Source: Poritiphilus flavus (GTDB lineage Bacteria; Bacteroidota; Bacteroidia; Flavobacteriales; Flavobacteriaceae). From it: a stretch of 64,000 nucleotides of DNA. Positions 55,296 through 63,590 of this stretch are shown here, in pieces. Numbering within the stretch: position 1 is the stretch's first letter; every line of letters begins with the position of its first letter. A program made the translations under genes and the position numbers. The notes below the pieces were generated by a model. The model saw nothing but the letters and a program-made list of their open reading frames with translations, searched no databases and had not been told where the DNA came from. The stretch lies in the NCBI RefSeq assembly GCF_009901585.1, contig NZ_WXYO01000002.1, positions 590,769-654,768 on the forward strand. The letters run 5' to 3'.

Positions 55296-55340
55296 TTATA
55301 GTAAGTCAACAAAAATCGTTTAACATTAAAAATTATCAAA

Positions 55341-55892
55341 ATGACTACAACAGAAAACATTAAGAACGGAGTAAACGTAGACCAACTAATGGGAACAATC
55401 GAAGCGGTTCAGGGTAAGCCGGAACTGGCTAAGTTCGAGTTCAGAGCCAAGACCAACTGGATTGAAGGCGGACACTGTGTAACCAGTGCTAAGAGCTTCT
55501 ACGGAGTATGTGAAGAAGACACTACACGTAAAGAGACCTTTACCATGGAAGCAGACCACCCTGAAGTGCTTTTAGGAAAAGACCTTGCTGCTACACCAGC
55601 GGAGATAGTACTTCACGCTTTGGGCTCCTGCCTTACCGGCGCGATGACTTATCACGCTGCTGCTCAAGGTATAGAGATAGAGGGAATGGAGTCTAGCCTT
55701 GACGGCGATGTGGATCTTCACGGATTCCTTGGATTGAATCCTGAAGTTCGTAAGGGATTCAAAGGGATCAGAGTGAAATTCAAAGTAAAATCAGATGCTT
55801 CTGAGGAGCAACTAAGAGCTTTGTCTCAGTTCTCCCCTGTGTTTGACATCATCACAAATCCTACTCCTGTTTCGATAGAATTCGAAAAGTAG
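55341..55892 (+). CDS. OsmC-family protein lacking the second cysteine
   Basis: This 183-residue protein has an OsmC-like fold with the first active cysteine C97 in LHALGSCLTGAMTYHA. The usual second motif CPV is FSPV, with S165 in place of the peroxidatic partner. OsmC/Ohr proteins reduce organic hydroperoxides using two cysteines; a one-cysteine form may work by another mechanism or bind rather than reduce. The gene has a sigma-54 promoter and a terminator at its end, with the NifJ-type gene 83 bases downstream. Confidence 0.87.
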   Translation: MTTTENIKNGVNVDQLMGTIEAVQGKPELAKFEFRAKTNWIEGGHCVTSAKSFYGVCEEDTTRKETFTMEADHPEVLLGKDLAATPAEIVLHALGSCLTGAMTYHAAAQGIEIEGMESSLDGDVDLHGFLGLNPEVRKGFKGIRVKFKVKSDASEEQLRALSQFSPVFDIITNPTPVSIEFEK

Positions 55893-55906
55893 AATTTCCT
55901 TCAAAG

Positions 55907-55946
55907 ACCGTCCCCGGGTACAAAAACATCCCTGGGACGGTTTTTC
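55907..55946 (+). terminator. Intrinsic terminator after the osmC-like gene
   Basis: ACCGTCCC (55907-55914) pairs with GGGACGGT (55934-55941), closed further by a CGGG/CCCT-type inner pairing, and is followed by T residues to 55945. The NifJ-type gene starts 30 bases later, so its expression depends on read-through or on a promoter inside this short gap. Confidence 0.82.
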
Positions 55947-55975
55947 AATTTTCCGGCAACCTTTTAATCAGACCA

Positions 55976-58900
55976 ATGACAACAAGACACAGACTTCTTA
56001 TGAATGGCAACCAGGCAACTGTAGATGTGGCCTACCGAACCAATGAGCTCTGCGCCATCTATCCGATAACACCTGCATCGGAAATGTCTGAATTAGCGGA
56101 AGAATGGCATGCCGGCAAACGAGAAAATATTTATGGTAGTGTACCTGCAGTTGTTGAGATGCAGAGTGAATCTGGTGTAGCCGGAGCTTTGCATGGAGCT
56201 TTACAGACCGGGTCTTTGGCTACCACTTTTACAGCCTCACAGGGATTGCTCTTGATGATGCCCAATATGTTTAGGATGGCCGGGGAGCTTTCTCCCCACG
56301 TGGTCCATGTTGCCACAAGATCTGTAGCCACCCACGCCCTATCCGTATTTGGGGATCACAGCGATATTATGGCCGTCCGAAATACCGGCTACGCCTTTCT
56401 CGCCGCCGCATCGGTGCAGGAGGCTGCCGATATGGCCTTGATATCGCAGGCGGCCACCCTCGCTTCCCGCATCCCCTTTGTTCACTTTTTTGACGGTTTT
56501 CGCACCTCTCATGAGATGAGCACCATTGAGCGTATTCCGGACGAGGTAATCCACGCCATGATACAGACAGACTGGATAACAGCACATCGGGAAAGAGCCC
56601 TTAATCCGGACAAGCCTTTCATTAGGGGTACTGCCCAAGCCGCGGATGTGTTCTTTCAAAGCAGGGAAGCGGTTAACAGCTTTTACCAGGCATGTCCCGG
56701 GATTGTTCAAGACCAAATGGAAAAATTCTCCAGGCTCAGCGGCCGGTCTTATAAACTCTTCGACTATGTAGGTCATCCTGAAGCCGAATACGTGTTGGTG
56801 GCAATGGCCTCCGCTACCCAGACACTGGAAGAGACTATTCGTCATCTAAATGCGGTTGGTGAAAAGATTGGTCTTGTCAAAGTAAGACTGTTCAGGCCTT
56901 TCAGTCCAAAGCATCTACTGGAGGCGATTCCGGCTAGCTGTAAAGCCATAGCCGTGTTGGACAGGACCAAGGAACCCGGAGCCTCAGGAGAACCCCTTTA
57001 TCTGGATACTGTTAATGCTGTAGTTCAGGGAACTCAAAAGTTTAACTGCCTTCCTAAGGTAATTGGAGGGAGATACGGACTATCTTCAAAGGAGTTCACA
57101 CCGGAAATGGCCGAGGCGGTTATACAAAACCTAAAACAGGAAGATCCAATAAACAGTTTTACCATCGGGATCCATGACGATGTTACCCATTTGAGCCTTC
57201 CTTATGTTGATAAGGAAACCCCATTGCATACTGCGGACTACCAGGCGATTTTTTATCAAAACAAATCAGAAAAAACGCTAAACAGCTTCAACCGAATGCT
57301 TCAAAACTTTTCCTCGAGTTTGCAGGTTCAGGGATATACGGAATGCGATTATAAGAAATCCGCTTCACGAGCCGTTTCACATCTGCGCCTTAGCTCGGAC
57401 GCTATTAAAGCCCCTTACCTGGTGAGGAATGCGGATTATATCAGTTTGGATTCCGCGAAATTCCTGGAGCAGGAAGACATACTGTCCAGGCTTAATGCAT
57501 CCGGAACTTTACTAATTAATTCGGACTGCGACCCCTTGGAATTTTGGAATGCCTTGCCCGGCTTAAAAAGAAAATATATACGGGAAAAAGACATTGCACT
57601 TTACCTGGTGAACAACAAAGAACTTGGAAGTCAATATGTAGTGGGGGAATATGCGGTTTCCGGCTTACACGCTTGTTTTTTGGCTATTAAGAACAACAAA
57701 ATTCAGGACGAATCCATGCTGGAATTAAGACGCTATTTGTCCAGGGTGGATACTTCGGTTCTGGTTGAATATTCATCTTCCGAAGCGGAGACCTCTCAGG
57801 CTTTTGACGAAACATTTTTGGGAAAACTACTCCGCGACGAAGGAAATGAGATCCCGGTTAGCCAATGCCCTCCCGACGGGACTTACCCGAGTAATACTTC
57901 AGGTTTGCTAATGGCTTATACCCAAAACGAACTTCCAATTTGGGATTACGACGCCTGTACTCAATGCGGTGCCTGCAGTATGGCCTGCCCACAGGCCGCT
58001 ATCCGTATAAAAGTGTACGATGAGGAATATTCGACAACCGCACCGAATAGCTTTGAAACTGTAAAAGCCCTGGAACCCGAATGGGCCATGGACCTTTTAA
58101 ATTATACCCTACAGGTAAATCCGGATCAATGCAACGGCTGTGCGAATTGCATAGAAGCCTGTCCGGTACAGGCCCTTACCATGGTTAAGGGGGAGACGTT
58201 GAAAGACGAAATGACCGCCAACTGGAATCATTTTCAACAGATTCCCGAAATGGATCGGGGCAGGATAAGCTTAAAAAAGATTTCCCAGCAACAGTTAATG
58301 GAGCCCTTGTTTAAATATTCAACCGGTGTTATGGGTTGTGGTGAAGCCCCATATCTAAAATTGCTTTCCCAGCTTTTTGGAGATCGCGCGCTGATAGCCA
58401 ATGCCACAGGTGCAAGTTCCATTTTTGGTGGAGCACTTCCTACTACTCCCTGGTCTAAAAATGAGGAGGGTAGGGGACCCGCCTGGTCCAATTCGCTGTT
58501 TGAGGACAACGCGGAATTTGGATTGGGATTTCGACTTTCCCACGATCAGAAAAAAGCACAGGCAAAAAACCTTTTGAGAGCGTTGGAAGCCCGGTTGGAT
58601 ACAAAGTTGGTCCATGGACTGCTTCATGCCAAACAAGGATCGGAATCGGAGATCAGCCAACAGCGGGAACGTGTGGTCCGGCTAAAAAGAGTGTTGGAAC
58701 TACTGGATGATCAGGATGGCAAGCGATTGCAGACGCTCGCGGACGAGCTCGTAAACCGCAGTGTCTGGATCGTTGGTGGAGATGGTTGGGCTTATGATAT
58801 CGGATACGGTGGCCTGGACCATGTGCTGGCATCCGGAGAGAATGTCAATATTCTGGTGATGGACAACGAGGTCTATTCCAATACCGGAGGGCAAATGTCT

Positions 58901-59452
58901 AAAGCAACACCTTCGGGTGCCTCCGCTAAGTTCGCACATCACGGGAAGGCAAAACAGAAAAAGGATCTGGGTTTGCTGGCAATGACCTACGACGATGTCT
59001 ATGTCGCTTCCGTTGCCATTGGAGCCGATCAGCAACATACTTTAGAAACCTTTTTGGAAGCGGAAAGCTTTGATGGCCCTTCCCTTATAATCGCTTACTG
59101 CCACAGTCCGGCTCACGGAATAGACATGAAGCGCCCACAAGGGTATCACAAGGCGGCGGTAAATTCAGGTCAGTGGTTATTGTATAGAAATGATCCACGA
59201 CGCATTCTACATGGGTTAAACCCCCTGCAGCTAGATTCAAAGGCCCCTTCGCTATCCTTAGAGGAATACCTGAAATGTGAAAAGCGCTTTTCAAATCTCT
59301 TTAGATCTACTGATGAAGCCTCGGCCAGGACCATATCTCAATTGCAACACCAGGTAAACAGAAGGTATTTCAAATATCTGCAGATGGCATCGGCAAAAAT
59401 GTACGGCTCAGCTTTGCAGCCTACTGAAGTTTCGGACTTAGCTATAAATTGA
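55976..59452 (+). CDS. nifJ: NifJ-type pyruvate:ferredoxin/flavodoxin oxidoreductase, divergent
   Basis: This 1158-residue protein has the single-chain PFOR layout. The thiamine-binding N-terminal domain has YPITPASEMSE. The ferredoxin-like part has two 4Fe-4S motifs starting at C661 (CTQCGACSMACP) and C719 (CNGCANCIEACP). The C-terminal thiamine domain shows GGDGWAYDIGYGG. The proximal-cluster ligands are mostly lost: V785, C788, A813 and S1044 stand where canonical enzymes have four cysteines, with identical spacing. The GLGSDGTVGANK segment of the CoA-binding domain is also missing around residue 425. Pyruvate oxidation as in NifJ is therefore uncertain. Confidence 0.88.
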   Translation: MTTRHRLLMNGNQATVDVAYRTNELCAIYPITPASEMSELAEEWHAGKRENIYGSVPAVVEMQSESGVAGALHGALQTGSLATTFTASQGLLLMMPNMFRMAGELSPHVVHVATRSVATHALSVFGDHSDIMAVRNTGYAFLAAASVQEAADMALISQAATLASRIPFVHFFDGFRTSHEMSTIERIPDEVIHAMIQTDWITAHRERALNPDKPFIRGTAQAADVFFQSREAVNSFYQACPGIVQDQMEKFSRLSGRSYKLFDYVGHPEAEYVLVAMASATQTLEETIRHLNAVGEKIGLVKVRLFRPFSPKHLLEAIPASCKAIAVLDRTKEPGASGEPLYLDTVNAVVQGTQKFNCLPKVIGGRYGLSSKEFTPEMAEAVIQNLKQEDPINSFTIGIHDDVTHLSLPYVDKETPLHTADYQAIFYQNKSEKTLNSFNRMLQNFSSSLQVQGYTECDYKKSASRAVSHLRLSSDAIKAPYLVRNADYISLDSAKFLEQEDILSRLNASGTLLINSDCDPLEFWNALPGLKRKYIREKDIALYLVNNKELGSQYVVGEYAVSGLHACFLAIKNNKIQDESMLELRRYLSRVDTSVLVEYSSSEAETSQAFDETFLGKLLRDEGNEIPVSQCPPDGTYPSNTSGLLMAYTQNELPIWDYDACTQCGACSMACPQAAIRIKVYDEEYSTTAPNSFETVKALEPEWAMDLLNYTLQVNPDQCNGCANCIEACPVQALTMVKGETLKDEMTANWNHFQQIPEMDRGRISLKKISQQQLMEPLFKYSTGVMGCGEAPYLKLLSQLFGDRALIANATGASSIFGGALPTTPWSKNEEGRGPAWSNSLFEDNAEFGLGFRLSHDQKKAQAKNLLRALEARLDTKLVHGLLHAKQGSESEISQQRERVVRLKRVLELLDDQDGKRLQTLADELVNRSVWIVGGDGWAYDIGYGGLDHVLASGENVNILVMDNEVYSNTGGQMSKATPSGASAKFAHHGKAKQKKDLGLLAMTYDDVYVASVAIGADQQHTLETFLEAESFDGPSLIIAYCHSPAHGIDMKRPQGYHKAAVNSGQWLLYRNDPRRILHGLNPLQLDSKAPSLSLEEYLKCEKRFSNLFRSTDEASARTISQLQHQVNRRYFKYLQMASAKMYGSALQPTEVSDLAIN

Positions 59453-59457
59453 GGTCA

Positions 59458-62400
59458 CTATTTTTGGTCCATGGTATTAATGGCCTCCCAGTCTCCGGGT
59501 ACGCCGGCGATGGTGTATTCCGCGGACTTGGTCATGAAATACCTGGCTACCCCATCTTCAGGGTTCTTGGAGAGGACCTTGTCGAAGACGGCAGACGCCT
59601 TGGGAAATTCATTATTGAGGAAATGATTTAATCCTTTATTGAAATCGGATAATGTCTTTTGTTTAATGGTGATATGCCCTTGCGGATCACCGTCAAAGCA
59701 CTCGTAAATACCCACTATTTTATCCTTGCCTTTGACCTTTACTTTCCCCAGGGGTCTGAGGCCGTAAGACTTCGGATTTTGCAGGCTTTCAAAGCTGCTT
59801 TCGCTTATGATGATGCGTGCACCGTAATACTTGGTTACCCCTTCCATACGCGAGGCGGTGTTTACCGTATCAGCGATGATGGCTGTATCGTTTCTGTTAA
59901 CATCTCCTATAATGCCCATAACCAGTGGCCCGGTATGCAATCCAATGCCAACTGAAATTGGAATGTTTCCCTCTTTGACCCTTCGTTCGTTATAAGCTTC
60001 TATTTCTTTTTGCATACCGATGGCCGCTTTTAGGGCATCTTCGGAAGAGTCCGGGAATAAGGCCATGATCCCGTCGCCCAGATATTGGTTCACAAAGCCT
60101 TTGTTTTGCTGAACGATCGGCCCCATTTTGCCCACATAGGAATTCACGAACTTAAAGTTCTGCCTCGGGGTCATACTCTCTGCCAGGTGAGTGTACTCCC
60201 GGATATCGCTGAAGAGCACTGTGACTTCCTTTTCCACGTGGTCTCCCAGTTCTACCTCTGTGATCTCATCCCGACCCACGGATTTAATGAATTCGGTGGG
60301 CACAAATCTACTTGCCGCCTTGTGGATTCCCTGTAAATTCAGATGGGTTTTAATCCTGCTCAGTAATTCGTTCTTTGAAAAGGGTTTGGTAAGGTAATCG
60401 TTAGCCCCTGCGTTAAAGCCGGTGACCAGATCGCTAACCCGGTTTTTGGCTGTTAAAAGTACTACGGGTAATTCACTGGTGAGATAGCGTTCTCTGATCT
60501 TTTCACAAACTTCGTACCCCGACAAACCCGGCATCATTACATCGAGTAGGACCAGATCGATCTTCTCGCCCTCTTCCAGCAATTTTAGTGCCTCTTCGCC
60601 GTTCGAGACCTCCTTTACTCCATATCCCGAAACCGTCAGATGGTTTTGTAACACTCTTCGGTTAACCGGTTCGTCATCCACAATCAGTATTGTCGTTTCA
60701 TTTTGGCCACCTTGTACAACGACAGATTCGCCATCTTCCGAGGATTCCTGTTCTATTTGTTGAACTTTTTCGGATGGGTTGATATCCTTTTCCTTTAATT
60801 CAGATCGCTTGATCTTGCTCAGCGGCAAAGTAAATACGAATGAGGAACCCTGGCCTTCAACTGAATTCACACTTATGGACCCATGATGTAGTTCTACCAA
60901 CTGTCTGCTTATGGACAATCCGAGACCTGTTCCTCCATATCGTCTTTCCGTGGAGCCATCAGCTTGTTCAAAAGATTTGAATATAGTCTCAAACTTTTCT
61001 TGCGGAATACCTATACCTGTGTCACTTACGGAAATGGCAAGCTGTTTCCCGGATACCTCGGCGCTCACTACAATTTCTCCTTTCTCACTGAATTTAATCG
61101 CATTACCTACAAGGTTATACAGGATCTGTTGTACTCTGTTCTCATCTGCTTCAACTATGGCTACATCAGTAGGAACGGAATTGATCAGCCGTAATTTTTT
61201 GGTCCCAACCAGCGGCTTGGAGAGTTTTAAAACGATATCAGCTGTAGCGTGAATATCCACAGGCCGCAATACCAGTTTGAGGTCTTTGTTCTTAAGCTTG
61301 GAAAAATCCAGGATATCATTCACCAAATGAGTGAGCCTTTTCCCACTGCTTGATATCATATCCAGGTTCTCAATTGCCTTTTGAGACATTTTTCCGGCTA
61401 CCCCATCTTTAAGGGATTCCGTTAATCCGATAATGCCATTAAGAGGTGTGCGCAACTCATGGGAAGTATTGGCCAGGAACTGATCCTTCAACTGGTCTAT
61501 TTGCTTTAGTCGGTTGACCATGGTACGCTCCCGCTCCAGTTTTTTACTTTTTTGCCTTGATCCCCAGTAAATACCCAGTATCAGAAGAAGCCCTATGCCA
61601 CCAAATACCACCAGGTTAAACAGATTTCGCTGTCGGTTCAGGTCTTTCTCAAACAGCAATTCCTGTTCCGCCTTTTGCTTTGTATAGGCAATACTGTCTG
61701 CCAGTTGTTGTTTTTCAAACTGATAGCGCATCTCGCGCTGGGTGATCTCTTTGGCCTTTTCGTCATTGAAGAGCGAATCCTTAGCGGCAAATGCTCTTTT
61801 GAAATATTGTAGTGATCTTGAAGTGTTTCCCAGTCCTTCCCAGGCTTCACTCAGGCACTCACAATTTCCTAATTCCATGAGTTTGGCTCCCATTTCTTCG
61901 GCTAAACTCAAACCTACATTACAATCCCGTATGGCTTGCCGGTAGTTATTCAGGCCCAGGTAGGCCATTCCACGGTAGTAATGCGCTGTTATTAGGCCTT
62001 CGCGATCGCCGATCTCATTTTTGATCTGAACGCTTTGATTGAGGTAATTCAGTGCTTCTTCATGCTCGCCCTCCCAGCTATAAGCCTTTCCCAGATTGCT
62101 ATAGGCCCTGGTCATTGCTCTCATATTGCCTGCTCCTTCGGCTAACTCGGCGCTCTTTAAAAGATTTTCCAAAGCGAGATCATGGTTTTTGAGTTCTATA
62201 TGACTCAGACCAATGTTGTTGTAGGCATTGGCAAGCGTATTGGGGTTACCTACCTCTTTCTTAAGCTCCAGGCTGTAGGTGTAGTATTCCAGGGCTTTTG
62301 CATAATCCTGTTGCCCCACATATACATTACCTATATTATTGGTTACACGTGATAATCCTACTTTATCATCGAGTTCTTCGGAGAGTTTTAAACCTGTTAA

Positions 62401-62835
62401 CAGGTTTTTTAAGGCTTCGGGATAGTTGCCAAGCTCATAGTGCACAGTACCCAGATTACTAAGGGTTGTAGCCATGCCTTTCTTATCGTTCAGGCTGCGG
62501 TTCAATTCGTAGCTTTCCTCAAAAGCCTTCAACGCTTCCCTGAAATTGCCCTGAATAGCATAGGTATTTCCGATACGCCTGATCACTGTTGATTCCCAGG
62601 CCGGGTTTTTTCTATCCCTGGAGAATTCCAGGATCTCATAACCAAAAGCCCTGGCACTATCCAGATCTTTTCTGAATTTGAGCATGAATAATTCCAAGCC
62701 GGCATGGTACCTAAGAGAGTCTATCGCTGCGTTGTCTTGCCAGACATTCTTCAGACTATCCGCTTTAGAGCTTTGCCCTATAATCGAACAGAAGAATGCA
62801 CTTCCTAAAAACAGGATGTAAAAAAGGTGTCTCAT
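59458..62835 (-). CDS. TPR-histidine kinase-receiver-class III cyclase hybrid
   Basis: This 1125-residue protein has a signal peptide, TPR repeats (about 80-370) and a membrane helix (about 405-423). The histidine kinase has H459 in SHELRTPLNGI, a HATPase and a receiver domain with D765 in LLDVMMPG. A class III nucleotide cyclase (about 868-1040) follows, with metal Asp in LFSDIREYT and LGDGIMALF and the transition-state Arg in NTASRME. The two nucleotide-choice residues of mammalian adenylate cyclase (Lys, Asp) appear as Gln in NQYLGD and Ala in DTAIIAD, so ATP versus GTP cannot be assigned. It may make the signal for the nearby cNMP-binding activator. Confidence 0.9.
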   Translation of the reverse strand: MRHLFYILFLGSAFFCSIIGQSSKADSLKNVWQDNAAIDSLRYHAGLELFMLKFRKDLDSARAFGYEILEFSRDRKNPAWESTVIRRIGNTYAIQGNFREALKAFEESYELNRSLNDKKGMATTLSNLGTVHYELGNYPEALKNLLTGLKLSEELDDKVGLSRVTNNIGNVYVGQQDYAKALEYYTYSLELKKEVGNPNTLANAYNNIGLSHIELKNHDLALENLLKSAELAEGAGNMRAMTRAYSNLGKAYSWEGEHEEALNYLNQSVQIKNEIGDREGLITAHYYRGMAYLGLNNYRQAIRDCNVGLSLAEEMGAKLMELGNCECLSEAWEGLGNTSRSLQYFKRAFAAKDSLFNDEKAKEITQREMRYQFEKQQLADSIAYTKQKAEQELLFEKDLNRQRNLFNLVVFGGIGLLLILGIYWGSRQKSKKLERERTMVNRLKQIDQLKDQFLANTSHELRTPLNGIIGLTESLKDGVAGKMSQKAIENLDMISSSGKRLTHLVNDILDFSKLKNKDLKLVLRPVDIHATADIVLKLSKPLVGTKKLRLINSVPTDVAIVEADENRVQQILYNLVGNAIKFSEKGEIVVSAEVSGKQLAISVSDTGIGIPQEKFETIFKSFEQADGSTERRYGGTGLGLSISRQLVELHHGSISVNSVEGQGSSFVFTLPLSKIKRSELKEKDINPSEKVQQIEQESSEDGESVVVQGGQNETTILIVDDEPVNRRVLQNHLTVSGYGVKEVSNGEEALKLLEEGEKIDLVLLDVMMPGLSGYEVCEKIRERYLTSELPVVLLTAKNRVSDLVTGFNAGANDYLTKPFSKNELLSRIKTHLNLQGIHKAASRFVPTEFIKSVGRDEITEVELGDHVEKEVTVLFSDIREYTHLAESMTPRQNFKFVNSYVGKMGPIVQQNKGFVNQYLGDGIMALFPDSSEDALKAAIGMQKEIEAYNERRVKEGNIPISVGIGLHTGPLVMGIIGDVNRNDTAIIADTVNTASRMEGVTKYYGARIIISESSFESLQNPKSYGLRPLGKVKVKGKDKIVGIYECFDGDPQGHITIKQKTLSDFNKGLNHFLNNEFPKASAVFDKVLSKNPEDGVARYFMTKSAEYTIAGVPGDWEAINTMDQK

Positions 62836-62904
62836 TTTCTAGGGCGGGAGAGCTTTGATCTATCGGTTATCCGGTACTTAAATTTAAGATATAATGCCTA
62901 AATC

Positions 62905-62933
62905 ACAAAAAAAGGCCTGCGGTTTAGCAGGCC
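62905..62933 (-). terminator. Intrinsic terminator after the DUF2141 gene (minus strand)
   Basis: GGCCTGC (62914-62920) pairs with GCAGGCC (62927-62933) across a six-base loop. On the minus strand the stem is followed by seven T residues (62913-62907), ending the DUF2141 transcript 30 bases after its stop. Confidence 0.9.
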
Positions 62934-62962
62934 CTGATTGTTTTTTGATTGATGAGTTTCGC

Positions 62963-63382
62963 TTAAAAGCGGATTCGAAATTCCAGGTCTTCACCATTCA
63001 CTTCGAATTTGGCTGATTCAAAATTCGGAGGTCCCATGGCCATTTCATTCCCACTCATTCCAAAGCTTTCCTTAGGCATTCCATTGTCCTGAAAATCCAT
63101 TCGCTGGTTGTCATTGGCATCCTGCATCACCATTATGGCATAGGTGCCCGGCTTTACGTTTTCAAAGGTCATACTGAGTTCCCCGGCCTTGCTTTTCTCC
63201 TTAAGACTTACCAGCCCGGGGCCTTTCATAAATGTCTCCGAACTGTGCAGGGAGGCTAGAATATGCCCTTCGTCCGACAGCACATTTTCAATAGTCACCT
63301 TTACGGTTACGCCCTCAGCTTCCTGAGCTTTTAGGACGATACTGCTTAAGAATACGGATAAAATAACTGCTAGTGTTTTCAT
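62963..63382 (-). CDS. Exported DUF2141 protein
   Basis: This 139-residue protein has a signal peptide (about residues 1-19) and one DUF2141 beta-sandwich: EGHILASLHSSETFMKG, TFENVKPGTYAIMVMQDAND and MDFQDNGMPKESFG. The family is common in Bacteroidota, usually exported, and of unknown function. It is a single gene with its own terminator and diverges from the TonB-dependent receptor gene across 208 bases. Confidence 0.9.
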   Translation of the reverse strand: MKTLAVILSVFLSSIVLKAQEAEGVTVKVTIENVLSDEGHILASLHSSETFMKGPGLVSLKEKSKAGELSMTFENVKPGTYAIMVMQDANDNQRMDFQDNGMPKESFGMSGNEMAMGPPNFESAKFEVNGEDLEFRIRF

Positions 63383-63454
63383 TGAATATAAGTTTTGTTG
63401 TTAACGATGCCCCAAAATTCCGGACTCAGTTCATCAGACTGAAATCAAGTTGCC

Positions 63455-63530
63455 TGAATTGTCGGTTTTAGCTACCGAATTGTCAAAGGAAAAACGGATT
63501 GCGATTCGTCCCTGGAATTCGACAATTCGG
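63455..63530. promoter_or_regulatory. GAATTGTC repeats between the DUF2141 and TonB receptor genes
   Basis: CCGAATTGTC (63475-63484) and GACAATTCGG (63521-63530) form a perfect 10-base inverted repeat; a further direct copy TGAATTGTCGG lies at 63455-63465. Three GAATTGTC words in 75 bases of a divergent promoter region suggest a regulator site or a leader hairpin. The regulator is unknown. Confidence 0.5.
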
Positions 63531-63590
63531 TCCATTCGTTTAGGCAATCGCCTCTCAGCTGTAGAATTTTGTACCATCAAAACGCTAAAA

